From assembly GCF_014235845.1 (NCBI RefSeq), contig NZ_JACJUQ010000003.1, positions 186,001 to 250,000 on the forward strand: a DNA stretch of 64,000 nucleotides, in the 5' to 3' direction. This stretch comes from Pontivivens nitratireducens (GTDB lineage Bacteria > Pseudomonadota > Alphaproteobacteria > Rhodobacterales > Rhodobacteraceae). The notes under the pieces are model-generated. The model made no database searches. It saw nothing but the letters and a program-made list of their open reading frames with translations, and was not told the origin of the DNA. The position numbers were made by a program, and so were the translations under genes. Positions 35,302 through 44,791 of this stretch are shown here, piece after piece; within the stretch, counting starts at the first letter, position 1, and each line of letters starts with the position of its first letter.

Positions 35302-37140
35302 ATGTTTCGCTTCTTTGAGAAGCTGGTGGACCCCTACCAGCCCTATCCCGACGACGACGTGCCACCGACACGTTTGTGGCCCTTCCTTGCGGATTACATG
35401 CGACCCTTCCGCAGCGTTCTGATGTGGACCCTGCTGACCACATTCGCCGTTACCGTGGTCGAGATTGGGTTGATTTTCTATACAGGCCGGGTGGTTGACC
35501 TGCTGGAGATCAGCGGTCCGACGGCCTTTCTCAGCGATCACGGGGTCGAACTGGGTCTGATCGCGGCGTTCATTCTGCTGCTGCGGCCCATTGCGCAGAT
35601 GCTCAACGCGATGCTGTTGAACCAGGCGCTGCTGCCCAATATCGCCACGCTGGTGCGCTGGCGCTCACACAGGCATGTTCTGCGACAATCGGTCGCTTGG
35701 TTCCAAAGCGATTTCGCCGGACGGATCGCCAACCGGGTGATGCAGACGGCCCCCGCCACGGGCGAGGCGGTGTTCCAGATCTTCGACGCGCTGGTCTATG
35801 CGGTGATCTATCTGATCGGGGCGCTGCTGCTGCTGGGCGGCACCGACCCGCGGCTTATGCTGCCACTGGCCGCGTGGGGGCTGGCCTATATCGTGCTGTG
35901 CATCGTTATCATTCCGCGCATCGGACGCGCATCCAAGGATTTTTCCGACGCCCGATCCGCCATTACAGGCCGGATCGTGGACAGTTACACCAACATCCAG
36001 ACCGTCAAGCTGTTCGCCCACACGCGTGAGGAAGAAGCCTTTGCCGGTGAAGCCATCGAACATGCGCGGGACAAGTTTCAGGTGCAGATGCGGCTGATAA
36101 CAGCGATGGAGCTGGGGTTATTGCTGATCAACGGCCTTCTGATTGTCGCGGTCATCGGATGGTCTATCGCGCTGTGGCAACAGGGGATCGGAACGGTCGG
36201 GACCGTGGCCGCCGCCTCCGCTCTGGTTTTGCGGCTGAATTCCATGACGGGCTGGATCATGTGGGCGCTGTCCTCGTTCTTTCAGAATCTCGGCGTTGTG
36301 CGTGAGGGGATGGAAACGATCGCCCAGCCCATCGACCTGACCGACGCGCCGGATGCCCGCCCGCTGCACCTGAAAGGCGGCGAGATCGCGTTTCACGACG
36401 TCAGTCACCATTACGGACGCGAAGCCGGGGGGCTGGACCGCGTGAACCTGACGATCCGTCCGGGGGAACGGGTGGGTCTGGTCGGGCGATCCGGCGCGGG
36501 CAAGTCCACGCTGGTCAACCTGCTGTTGCGGTTTCATGACGCGGAATCCGGCCGCATCACGCTGGACGGGCAATCGTTGGCGGATGTCACACAGGACAGT
36601 CTGCGCCAATCGGTGGGGATGGTGACGCAGGATACCTCGCTGTTGCACCGGTCGGTCCGCGAAAACATCCGCTATGGCTCCGCCGACGCGACCGAGGCCG
36701 AGATCATCGCCGCGGCCAAGCGGGTGGAGGCGCATGAATTCATCCTCGATCTGGGGGATATGAACGGGCGCACCGGCTATGATGCGCATGTCGGGGAGCG
36801 GGGCGTCAAACTGTCCGGTGGGCAAAGACAGCGGATCGCACTGGCCCGTGTCGTGCTGAAGGACGCGCCGATCCTGATTCTGGACGAGGCGACCTCGGCC
36901 CTGGACAGTGAGGTCGAGGCCGTCATTCAGGACGCCCTGTACGGGTTGATGGAGGGCAAGACCGTCATTGCTATCGCACACCGCCTGTCCACCATCGCCG
37001 CGATGGATCGCATCGTCGTGCTGGATGCAGGTCGGATCGTCGAGGAGGGAACCCACGACGCGCTGATCGCGCAAGGCGGGTTGTATGCCGGATTCTGGTC
37101 GCGCCAATCGGGCGGATTCTTGAACGCGGCGTCGAAATGA
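35302..37140 (+). CDS. ABC exporter half-transporter (first of a pair)
   Basis: A 612-residue fused ABC transporter: six-helix membrane domain (~50-330) then ATPase with Walker A GRSGAGKST, signature LSGGQRQR, Walker B ILILDEATSALD and H-loop AHRLSTI. ATG 35302 follows AGGAA by 7-8 bases. Its stop overlaps the start of the next gene (ATGA). The two proteins are related and would form a heterodimeric exporter of the MsbA/LmrA type. Both ATPase sites appear complete. The cargo (lipid, peptide or drug) cannot be inferred. Confidence 0.9.
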   Translation: MFRFFEKLVDPYQPYPDDDVPPTRLWPFLADYMRPFRSVLMWTLLTTFAVTVVEIGLIFYTGRVVDLLEISGPTAFLSDHGVELGLIAAFILLLRPIAQMLNAMLLNQALLPNIATLVRWRSHRHVLRQSVAWFQSDFAGRIANRVMQTAPATGEAVFQIFDALVYAVIYLIGALLLLGGTDPRLMLPLAAWGLAYIVLCIVIIPRIGRASKDFSDARSAITGRIVDSYTNIQTVKLFAHTREEEAFAGEAIEHARDKFQVQMRLITAMELGLLLINGLLIVAVIGWSIALWQQGIGTVGTVAAASALVLRLNSMTGWIMWALSSFFQNLGVVREGMETIAQPIDLTDAPDARPLHLKGGEIAFHDVSHHYGREAGGLDRVNLTIRPGERVGLVGRSGAGKSTLVNLLLRFHDAESGRITLDGQSLADVTQDSLRQSVGMVTQDTSLLHRSVRENIRYGSADATEAEIIAAAKRVEAHEFILDLGDMNGRTGYDAHVGERGVKLSGGQRQRIALARVVLKDAPILILDEATSALDSEVEAVIQDALYGLMEGKTVIAIAHRLSTIAAMDRIVVLDAGRIVEEGTHDALIAQGGLYAGFWSRQSGGFLNAASK

Positions 37141-38972
37141 AGGCGTTCTTTGCCAACCTGATCGCTCCCTTCGCACCGGCGGACGGGCCGCCGCCGCAAA
37201 CTCTGGGCGCGTTCCTGCGCTGGGCATTGGCCGGATCGGGGCGCGTGGTGGCGATCACCGCGCTGTTCGGGCTGGCGCTGGGCATCAGCGAGGCGGTGGC
37301 CGCGTGGCTGGTCGGGCATATCGTCGATCTGGCGGTGGCACAGGGAGGCGAGGCATTCTTCGCCCGCAATGCCGGGCTGTTGCTGGGCGCGGGGGCGTTT
37401 TTCGTGCTGCTGCGTCCGATGCTGGTTACGCTGACCTCGGCGCTGAATTCGCTGTCCGTTGGGCCAAACGCCACGACGCTGGCTATGGCGCGGCTGAACC
37501 GTCACACGATGGGGCAATCCCTGCGCTTTTTCGAGAACGATTTCGCGGGACGGATCGCGCAAAAGCAGATGCAGACCGTATCGGCCATCGGCTCGATCCT
37601 GTCGGAGATCGTGAACTCGCTGGCGTTTGCGTTCTCCGTTCTGATGGGATCGCTGTTGGTGCTGATCCAGGTCTCGCCCCGACTGGGACTGGTCCTGGCG
37701 GGATGGTTCGTGATCTACGTCCTGTATGTCCGCTACTTTCTGCCCAAGGTACGCCAGCGTTCCCGCGCGCGGGCCGGGGCGCGGGCGGCGCTGTCGGGGC
37801 AGTTGGTCGACGTGCTGTCCAACATGGCGACCGTCAGGCTGTTTGCCACAGGCGCGAGCGAGGAGCGCGCCGCTGAGAGGGCGATGGGAACCCTACGCGA
37901 CAAATCAATGGATTTCGGCGCGATTTCGGTCGCGTTCCGCGGGGGGCTGAGCCTGATGGGTGGCCTGCTGCCGGTCGCCCTGATCGGATGCTCCGTCTGG
38001 TTCTGGCAAAGCGGGGAAGCGACGCCCGGCGACATCGCCATCGCGGGCCTGCTCTCCACCCGTCTGGGGCAGATGTCGGGCTGGATCAGCTTCGTCGCGA
38101 TGGGGATTTTCGCCAATATAGGTGAGATCGAGAACGGCATGAATACCCTCGCACCCGCGCATGACCTGCCGGATCGCGGCGGTGCCATTCCCCCCGGCCC
38201 GGTGGCGGGTGAGATCGCGTTTCACGATGTCAGCTTCGGCTATGGCAGGCCGGACGGCGGTGGCCTCGACGGGCTAAACCTGCATATCGCCGCCGGGCAG
38301 AAGGTCGGCTTGGTGGGACGTTCGGGGGCGGGGAAATCCACCGCGCTGTCGCTGCTGCTGCGGCTCTACGATGTGGAAGGCGGGCGGATTACCCTGGATG
38401 GAAAGGATATCCGTGACCTGACGCAGGACGGCTTGCGCGGGGCGATCGCGATGGTTCGGCAAGATACCGCGATGTTCAACCGCTCCGCCTTCGACAACAT
38501 CTCCTACGGAATCGCGAATGCCGATCCCGCGGCGGTCGAGCGGGCCGCGCGGCGTGCGCAGGCCCATGATTTCATCGTCGGTCTGTCCGACCCGGCCGGG
38601 CGCACGGGATATCAGGCGCATCTGGGCGAGCGCGGTGTTCGGTTGTCCGGCGGGCAGCGGCAGCGGATCGCCATCGCCCGCGCGTTCCTCAAGGATGCGC
38701 CGGTGCTGATGCTGGATGAGGCGACGTCGGCCCTCGATTCGGAGACGGAGGCGGCGGTGCAGTCCGCTCTCGAAGACCTGATGCAGGGGCGCACGGTTGT
38801 CGCTGTGGCGCACAGGCTTTCGACGCTGGCGCATATGGATCGGATTGTCGTGATGGAAAACGGCAGGATCGTGGAATCGGGCCATCATGCCGAATTGCTC
38901 GACCTGCCGGGGGGCACCTACGCGGCATTCTGGCATCGGCAATCGGGCGGCTTCATCACGACCGAGGCGTGA
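37137..38972 (+). CDS. ABC exporter half-transporter (second of a pair)
   Basis: A 611-residue partner of the preceding protein with the same architecture: membrane domain (~25-310), Walker A GRSGAGKST, signature LSGGQRQR, Walker B VLMLDEATSALD and H-loop AHRLSTL. Shared segments such as DFAGRIAQKQMQT versus DFAGRIANRVMQT show that the pair came from duplication. Its 3' end overlaps the 3' end of the converging chemoreceptor by 17 bases. Confidence 0.9.
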   Translation: MKAFFANLIAPFAPADGPPPQTLGAFLRWALAGSGRVVAITALFGLALGISEAVAAWLVGHIVDLAVAQGGEAFFARNAGLLLGAGAFFVLLRPMLVTLTSALNSLSVGPNATTLAMARLNRHTMGQSLRFFENDFAGRIAQKQMQTVSAIGSILSEIVNSLAFAFSVLMGSLLVLIQVSPRLGLVLAGWFVIYVLYVRYFLPKVRQRSRARAGARAALSGQLVDVLSNMATVRLFATGASEERAAERAMGTLRDKSMDFGAISVAFRGGLSLMGGLLPVALIGCSVWFWQSGEATPGDIAIAGLLSTRLGQMSGWISFVAMGIFANIGEIENGMNTLAPAHDLPDRGGAIPPGPVAGEIAFHDVSFGYGRPDGGGLDGLNLHIAAGQKVGLVGRSGAGKSTALSLLLRLYDVEGGRITLDGKDIRDLTQDGLRGAIAMVRQDTAMFNRSAFDNISYGIANADPAAVERAARRAQAHDFIVGLSDPAGRTGYQAHLGERGVRLSGGQRQRIAIARAFLKDAPVLMLDEATSALDSETEAAVQSALEDLMQGRTVVAVAHRLSTLAHMDRIVVMENGRIVESGHHAELLDLPGGTYAAFWHRQSGGFITTEA

Positions 38973-41457
38973 CCGTCGCGGCAATCGGCGGCGTCTCGAC
39001 CTCAACCGGGGTCAATTGAAACTGCGCGATCAGTTTGCGCAACCGCTGGGCACTGTCCTGCAAGCTGCGCGCGCGCTTGGCGCCGCCTTCGGCCAGGGCG
39101 GTTTGATGCTGGGTGGAATCGTCCATGGCGCTGATCGCGACCGTGACCTCCTCGACCGAGCGGCTCTGCTCCGTGGACATGGTGGAAATCGCGATGATTG
39201 CACGGTTCATGTCGTTGACGGACTGCGCGATGGTCGCGAGCTTTTCCCCGGTTTCGCTGACCTGTATGGCCCCATTTTCCACATGCTCGATGCTGCTGGA
39301 AATAAGCGCGGAAATGTCCTGGGCGGATCGCGCGGCGCGGTCGGCCAGATGCCTGACCTCGGAGGCGACGACCGCGAATCCGCTGCCGGCATGGCCGGCG
39401 CGGGCCGCCTCGACCGCGGCGTTCAGGGCGAGAAGTTTGGTTTGGAACGATATGGCGTTGATGACGGCCACGATGTCGCGCATTCGGGAGGCCGCGCTCT
39501 CGATCCCGGTCATGGAGGCGCGGGCCGCCTCAGCGATATCGGCGGCTTCGACCGCGCCGGACGCGGTCGTGGTGGACAGCGCGCGCAATTCACGGCCGCG
39601 TTCGGAGGTCATGGCGATCGCGCGGGCCATTTCGCGCACCGTGGCAGAGCATTGGCGCAGAGCGGAGGCCTGCATCTCCGTCTGTCGGGACAGTTGATCG
39701 GCCTCCTCCGCGACCTCTCCACTATGGATGGCGAGGGCTTCGCCGGTCAGTGTAATGTCTCCCACCACCTCACCCAGCGTCGCGATGGAACGGTTCACAT
39801 CCCTTTGTAAGAGGTGGAATATGCCGTCATGCTGGCCATCCATCCGGTGTGTGAGATCGCCATGCGCCACGGCTGCGATGGTGGTGGCGACGCTGGCGAA
39901 GCCGCGCTCGAAGCTTTCGCACATGCGGTTCACGTCCTGGCCGATCTCGTTCAGTTCGCCGCCATCGGCATTGTCCGCGATACGGGTGGTGAAATCCCCT
40001 GCGATGACACGGCCAACAAGGTGGCCGATATCGTGCTGCAACGTGCGCGCCGCTGTCTGATCGACAAGCTGTATGACAAAACCGGCCCGTGTGTTGTGTT
40101 CCGCTATGGGACGGATGACGGCGTCATAATGGCGATCCGCGATATGCACCGCGACGGTCGCCTCCACCCCATTGGCCACCTTGCGGGCCAAATCGTTGTC
40201 TAGTGACACCAACCAGGCGAGCGGATTGTCGTATTGCGTGTCCGTGTCGTGCGCGCGGGCCAGATCCTCCAGCTGTTTGCTGACATACAGCACGTCGCTG
40301 ACGGAATGCGCGACCAAGAGCATCATGTCGGAGCGATCGAGCGCCTCACGTATGCGGCGTGCGGCGACCCCGCGTTGGTCGATGAGCGTTACGGCTGTCG
40401 CCATCTGCCCGAATTCGTCATTGCGACCGCCGGGCATCTGACCTGCGGCCTTGTTCTGCGCGATATTGCGGACGGCCCGCAGAAACTGGTTGAGAGGTCG
40501 CAACAGCGAGATGATGTTGAACAGGGTCATCAACATAAGAACCACGAAACTGATGATTGCGATCAGGACCACGGTGTTGCGGGTGGTCATCGCCGTGTTG
40601 ACCGCCTGAGCGTCGGCCCAGGCGCGAATCGTGTTGAGCTCCTCGACGATTCCGCTGAAATCCCGGTAGATCGCCGGCGATGAGGAGTTGATCCGCTGCT
40701 CCTCCAAGGCGCGGGCGTTTTCGTCCAGTGCGCTCAGCCGACCGAGTGCATCCTGCATGGCCTCCAGAACGGTGACAAAGGGGTCGATCCGATTGCGCAA
40801 ATCCTCCGCCGCCAACGCGCGCAGACGGGGCATGGGGGCCAGCATCGCGGACAATTCGTCGGCCATGGTTCGCATCAGGGCGGTGTCGTGGGGGAAGCGC
40901 GGGTTCTGCATCAGCTTCCAGAGAGCGTCGTGGGCCGCGCTGACCTCCGCCAGCATATCGAATCGACCATCACCGATCACGACCTGATCCGAGGCGTTGA
41001 TGCGCGACAGCAACGGGTCGAGGGTGGAGAACGCCGCTTGCAGCTCAAGGCCGATGGCGTCAATCTCACCCTGCACCGCCACGGCGTCATCATAGAGGGC
41101 GTTGAAGGCCACCACCTCCGTGCGAAGAGCGCTTAGCTGGTCCGTGACGTCGGTTTCGATCGACACTATTTCCGACATCATTCCCAGATGTTCGACGACA
41201 TGGGCGAACTGTTCGTTCGCATAGCTGCGCAGATCGAGGTTTTCGCGGCGCAGATCGAGGGTGGAGGCCCGATCCGCGTTGGCGAACGCGCTTTGCGCAT
41301 CGTGCAGATGCATCAGCGAATCGCTCCTGTCGGAGGAGCGGATGACCTGAGAGCGGACCTCGTTCATGCTGCTCCACACGAACAGGATGATGCCCATCAG
41401 TCCCAGTCCGGTCAGGATGAAACTTGCGATAAAACGCAGTGCGATCGTATTCTTCAT
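38956..41457 (-). CDS. Methyl-accepting chemotaxis protein with PAS and HAMP domains
   Basis: An 833-residue chemoreceptor: membrane helix (~8-28), large extracytoplasmic helical sensor domain (to ~285), second helix (~290-312), HAMP (~315-370), a PAS-like module ending VIRPIAEHNTRAGFVIQLVDQT, further HAMP-like segments, and a C-terminal signalling hairpin. The conserved tip is ISFQTKLLALNAAVEAARAG followed by FAVVASEVRHLA. It signals to CheA/CheW; no che genes are in the window. No C-terminal NWETF-type tether is present. Confidence 0.92.
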   Translation of the reverse strand: MKNTIALRFIASFILTGLGLMGIILFVWSSMNEVRSQVIRSSDRSDSLMHLHDAQSAFANADRASTLDLRRENLDLRSYANEQFAHVVEHLGMMSEIVSIETDVTDQLSALRTEVVAFNALYDDAVAVQGEIDAIGLELQAAFSTLDPLLSRINASDQVVIGDGRFDMLAEVSAAHDALWKLMQNPRFPHDTALMRTMADELSAMLAPMPRLRALAAEDLRNRIDPFVTVLEAMQDALGRLSALDENARALEEQRINSSSPAIYRDFSGIVEELNTIRAWADAQAVNTAMTTRNTVVLIAIISFVVLMLMTLFNIISLLRPLNQFLRAVRNIAQNKAAGQMPGGRNDEFGQMATAVTLIDQRGVAARRIREALDRSDMMLLVAHSVSDVLYVSKQLEDLARAHDTDTQYDNPLAWLVSLDNDLARKVANGVEATVAVHIADRHYDAVIRPIAEHNTRAGFVIQLVDQTAARTLQHDIGHLVGRVIAGDFTTRIADNADGGELNEIGQDVNRMCESFERGFASVATTIAAVAHGDLTHRMDGQHDGIFHLLQRDVNRSIATLGEVVGDITLTGEALAIHSGEVAEEADQLSRQTEMQASALRQCSATVREMARAIAMTSERGRELRALSTTTASGAVEAADIAEAARASMTGIESAASRMRDIVAVINAISFQTKLLALNAAVEAARAGHAGSGFAVVASEVRHLADRAARSAQDISALISSSIEHVENGAIQVSETGEKLATIAQSVNDMNRAIIAISTMSTEQSRSVEEVTVAISAMDDSTQHQTALAEGGAKRARSLQDSAQRLRKLIAQFQLTPVEVETPPIAATVTPRS

Positions 41458-41515
41458 CCCGGGCCTCGACAGAAAATGCTGCCAAAAGGCCTAAGCCGCA
41501 CAGGTTAAGGTAACG

Positions 41516-42838
41516 CTAACTCCCCTTGGGAGCTTTGGAAAGCAGCGGCATCAGCCGGGCCATGTCGGGTCCGCGCTCCATCCCGGACAGCGCCTTGCGC
41601 AGGGGCATGAACAGGGACTTGCCCTTGCGGCCGGAGCGTTCCTTCATGGTGTTGGCCCAGTCAGACCAGCTCGTCTCACCCCACGGTTGCGGGGGCAGAT
41701 GGGCGAGGGCGTCCGCGATGAAGTCCGCGTCCTCCTCCGCGATCAGGGGGGTCGCGCCGTTCTGCACGATATCCCACAGCGGATCGACATCGGCGATCAC
41801 CTGAACGTTTTCGCGCGCCATCAGCCAGAAAGGCTCCGCCTTGGGGCCATCGATGCCGCGCGCGGCCAGGGCCTCGGCCACGTCGGCATAGGGGCGGGCG
41901 TGCAGAACGCGCGCGGTCAGGGGGCGCAGGTCGTCCACGTCGAACTTCGTGGGGGCGGAGCCGAAGCGGCTGAGGTCGAACCCGTCGATCAGTTCCTGAT
42001 GCGTCGTGCGCAACTCGACCGGATCGGAGGAGCCGAGACGCGCCAGGTGGCTGAGCAGGGCCATCGGCTCGATCCCCGCCGCGCGCAGATCGCGCAGCGA
42101 CAACGTGCCCAGTCGTTTCGACAGCGCCTCACCCTGCGGGCCGGTCAGCAGCGAGTGGTGGGCGAAGCGCGGATGCGAATGCCCCAGCGCCGCCATGATC
42201 TGGATCTGGGTCGCGGTGTTGGTCACGTGATCCGAGCCGCGCACCACGTCCGTGATGCCCATATCGGTATCGTCCACCACGCTGGCGATCGTGTACAGAA
42301 CCTGCCCGTCGCCCCGGATCAGCACCGGGTCCGACACCGACGCCGCGTCGATGGAGATGTCGCCCAGGATACGGTCCGTCCACTCGATCCGCTCGTGATC
42401 CAGCTTGAACCGCCAGTGGCCGCCCCGCTCCGCCCGCAGGGCTGCCTTCTCGGCGTCGCTGAGGGCGAGGGCGCCGCGATCATAGACGGGGGGGCGGCCC
42501 ATGTTGAGCTGCTTCTTGCGCTTCAGATCCAGTTCGGTGGGCGTCTCGAACGCCTCATAGAGCCGCCCGTTGGCGCGCATCCGGTCCGCCGCATCGGCGT
42601 AGCGGTCCAGCCGGCTGGATTGCGTCTCGATCCGGTCCCAGGTCAGGCCCAGCCATTCCAGATCCTGCTGGATCGCATCGGCATATTCCGGCTTGGACCG
42701 CTCGGGATCCGTATCGTCGAGGCGCAGGATGAACGTGCCGCCCTGCTGCTTCGCGATCAGCCAGTTGAACAGCGCGGTGCGCAGGTTCCCGATATGCAGA
42801 TATCCGGTCGGCGAGGGGGCGAAACGGGTGACGGTCAT
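41516..42838 (-). CDS. gltX: Glutamyl-tRNA synthetase (short, GltX2 type)
   Basis: A 440-residue class I synthetase with the HIGH motif in FAPSPTGYLHIGNLRTAL and the KMSKS-like ALSKRLGTLS. It charges tRNA-Glu or, in bacteria with two copies, one copy handles tRNA-Gln for transamidation. The usual RIEDTD is RLDDTD, as in the second GluRS of many alphaproteobacteria. The ATG at 42838 gives the canonical MTVTRFAPSP start. It lies divergently from the zincin gene. Confidence 0.93.
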   Translation of the reverse strand: MTVTRFAPSPTGYLHIGNLRTALFNWLIAKQQGGTFILRLDDTDPERSKPEYADAIQQDLEWLGLTWDRIETQSSRLDRYADAADRMRANGRLYEAFETPTELDLKRKKQLNMGRPPVYDRGALALSDAEKAALRAERGGHWRFKLDHERIEWTDRILGDISIDAASVSDPVLIRGDGQVLYTIASVVDDTDMGITDVVRGSDHVTNTATQIQIMAALGHSHPRFAHHSLLTGPQGEALSKRLGTLSLRDLRAAGIEPMALLSHLARLGSSDPVELRTTHQELIDGFDLSRFGSAPTKFDVDDLRPLTARVLHARPYADVAEALAARGIDGPKAEPFWLMARENVQVIADVDPLWDIVQNGATPLIAEEDADFIADALAHLPPQPWGETSWSDWANTMKERSGRKGKSLFMPLRKALSGMERGPDMARLMPLLSKAPKGS

Positions 42839-42942
42839 GACAGGCTTTCGGCTGTGAAAATGCTTGCCACTGCATAGACCAGTCGCGCGGGGCATTTAAG
42901 GGGGAATGTTGCCTATATGGGCGCACCCGGTACTGTGCGCGC

Positions 42943-43347
42943 ATGGAACAGATCGACATCCTGCCTCCGGGCCTGCCCGAAATCGCCGCAATGGCGCAGG
43001 CCGTGCGCGATGCCTTGCCCGAAGATATGCGCCGGATGTGCGCCGATCTGGTCGTGCGGGTCGAGGATTTTGCCGATGATGAGACGATGGAGGAGATGGG
43101 GATCGCATCGCCCTACGAGCTGACGGGCCTCTACAGCGGCATCCCCCTGACCGAGAAATCCGTGGCCGATCAAGGGTACGGGCCCGACACGGTCTACCTC
43201 TACCGTCGGGCGATACTGGAGGAGTGGATCGAGAGGGGCGATGTCGGGCTGGAGCATCTGGTTGGCCATGTGCTGATCCACGAAATCGCACATCATTTCG
43301 GCTGGTCGGATGCGCAGCTTCACGCGATCGAGGATTGGACGCTCTAG
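42943..43347 (+). CDS. Minimal zinc metallopeptidase (zincin-like, DUF1025 type)
   Basis: A 134-residue zincin with the signature HEIAHHFG (H113-E114-xx-H117) near the C-terminus and the family's ELTGLYSGIPL and YLYRRAILEEW segments. Such minimal MTP-type proteases of bacteria have no established substrate. The short 5' leader and the divergent gltX leave a 104-base shared promoter region. Confidence 0.88.
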   Translation: MEQIDILPPGLPEIAAMAQAVRDALPEDMRRMCADLVVRVEDFADDETMEEMGIASPYELTGLYSGIPLTEKSVADQGYGPDTVYLYRRAILEEWIERGDVGLEHLVGHVLIHEIAHHFGWSDAQLHAIEDWTL

Positions 43348-43517
43348 CCTTGTGCGGAAATGCCGGGTCCTGTCTCTGGATCGTGCGCGGATCGGATTTG
43401 GCCCTGATTGCATGGAGCGGATCCTTCTGAATTCAAGCGTTAATCATCTATCAACGTTCACGACTTTGTTGTCCCGTCTCTGCGGGAATGTTCATGCTAT
43501 CACAGTTACTTATAACG

Positions 43518-43660
43518 ACGTCATGCAGCGTCATCCTACAGCGCTGCATGATGTGAGCCGGTTCGGTTCATGTTGAAAACAGTCGGGTGGGCACTCCCCC
43601 CTCCAGACCCGCCCGATGTGACTGCGCCTGCGGACCCCACGCCGCAGGCGTAGTTCTTTT
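43518..43660 (+). ncRNA. Candidate small RNA with three hairpins and a terminator
   Basis: In a 347-base gap between converging genes, three hairpins follow one another. First 43518-43554: ACGTCATGCAGCG pairs with CGCTGCATGATGT, 13 pairs including one G-U, loop TCATCCTACAG. Second 43583-43616: TCGGGTGGG pairs with CCCGCCCGA, one G-U, with a C-rich loop CACTCCCCCCTCCAGA. Third 43621-43654, then TTCTTTT. A TATAAC at 43511-43516 is a plausible -10 whose start point (about 43522) would begin in the first stem. The C-rich loop resembles anti-Shine-Dalgarno loops of alphaproteobacterial small RNAs. No open frame explains it. Confidence 0.55.
43621..43660 (+). terminator. Intrinsic terminator
   Basis: ACTGCGCCTGCGG pairs with CCGCAGGCGTAGT (13 pairs, one G-U) around an eight-base loop, followed by TCTTTT. 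It would end plus-strand transcripts, from the candidate small RNA or the zincin gene 274 bases upstream, before the converging DUF1513 gene. Confidence 0.75.
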
Positions 43661-43694
43661 AAGGGTGGAATTTTGGGCGAAGCGGGTGCCGGTT

Positions 43695-44786
43695 TCACGC
43701 GCTATCGGGCGTGATCGCGATCAGGTGGTTGTCCCATGTATATCGGCCCGATCCCTGCCTCGACTCCGGCACTGCGCCGATCCGGTGAAAGCTGCCCAAC
43801 CCCGAGGTGACTGCGAACCCACCCCTTGCGTGGGCCACGCCGCTGGCATCCTCGACCGCATGGCTCTCGATCAGATGCCCCGCCTGCGTGTCATAGACCT
43901 GCACCAGTCCGCCGCGAGGTGACGTGACGGCGACGCGGCGATCATCGGGCGCGAAGGCGACGCTGCCGACATAGCCCCGCATCGCGCGTAGCGCCTCGGC
44001 GGGGGCGTTCATCAGAACGGGCGAGGATGCGCCGCGCCGATGCGTGCCGAGCAGGGCCACGACGTCCTCCCCGCCTTGCCACTGCATGGCGAAGGCGACC
44101 TGGCCGCGCGTGGAAATCGCCATATGCCGGATCGAATTCTTGTGCAGCGCCGGGGGCAGGGCGGCGACCTGCTGCACGGTGCCGTCGGTGATGTAGGCCA
44201 GATTCGGGGCCATGGTCGGAATGTTCAGCTTGACCCGTCCGCTATCGGGATGCGTGTCGATGCCGCCATTGGCCACGACCAACATGTCCGTGCCGGGCAG
44301 GCGCTGGATGTCGTGGGGGCCTACACCGCCGCTGGACCATTCCGCCACGCGCACATATCCGGCGGCCACGTCCCAGACGCCGATTCGGCCCTGTCCCGCC
44401 TCGAAGTCGTTTTCCGTGGTGAACAGCCAGTTTCCATCTGCGGAAAACGCGCCGTGCCCGTAGAAATGCCGCCCCTCGGGCGCGGTCAGCGTCGCGGTTG
44501 CGCGGCCCGTCAGGCAGTCGATGACAACGGCGAAGGTGCCGGGTCTGCGGGCGAAGGCAACGGCCTCGGGGCGGGTGGGCCGTGCCGCCGCCGCATGACC
44601 GCGCCCCGGCAGCGGGATCTGGAACAGGACATCCAGCGCCGCGCCGATTCCGCACAGTGCATAGCGCCCGTCCGGCAAGGCCGCCGCCGCCAGATAAGCG
44701 GGTGAGCCGACATCCGCCCAGGTCGGTTTCGGGATCAGACCCGCCGCCAGCAAGCCGCCGACGAAATGTCGCCTGCCCGTGTGCAT
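43695..44786 (-). CDS. DUF1513 protein with Tat-type signal
   Basis: A 363-residue protein. The N-terminus GRRHFVGGLLAAGL matches a twin-arginine (Tat) signal, so it is probably folded before export. The rest is a beta-propeller-like repeat pattern (GAFSADGNWLFTTEND, SVAFAPDDRRVAVTSP), with GVGPHDIQRLPGTDMLVVANGGI typical of DUF1513. Function is unknown; it always travels with imelysin/di-heme genes. It follows the second imelysin by five bases and is the last gene of the iron operon. Confidence 0.88.
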   Translation of the reverse strand: MHTGRRHFVGGLLAAGLIPKPTWADVGSPAYLAAAALPDGRYALCGIGAALDVLFQIPLPGRGHAAAARPTRPEAVAFARRPGTFAVVIDCLTGRATATLTAPEGRHFYGHGAFSADGNWLFTTENDFEAGQGRIGVWDVAAGYVRVAEWSSGGVGPHDIQRLPGTDMLVVANGGIDTHPDSGRVKLNIPTMAPNLAYITDGTVQQVAALPPALHKNSIRHMAISTRGQVAFAMQWQGGEDVVALLGTHRRGASSPVLMNAPAEALRAMRGYVGSVAFAPDDRRVAVTSPRGGLVQVYDTQAGHLIESHAVEDASGVAHARGGFAVTSGLGSFHRIGAVPESRQGSGRYTWDNHLIAITPDSA

Positions 44787-44791
44787 GGCGC

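Noticed and set aside
35302-38972. Asymmetric ABC exporter with one degenerate ATPase site
   Set aside because: Both subunits keep intact Walker A, signature, Walker B and H-loop motifs.
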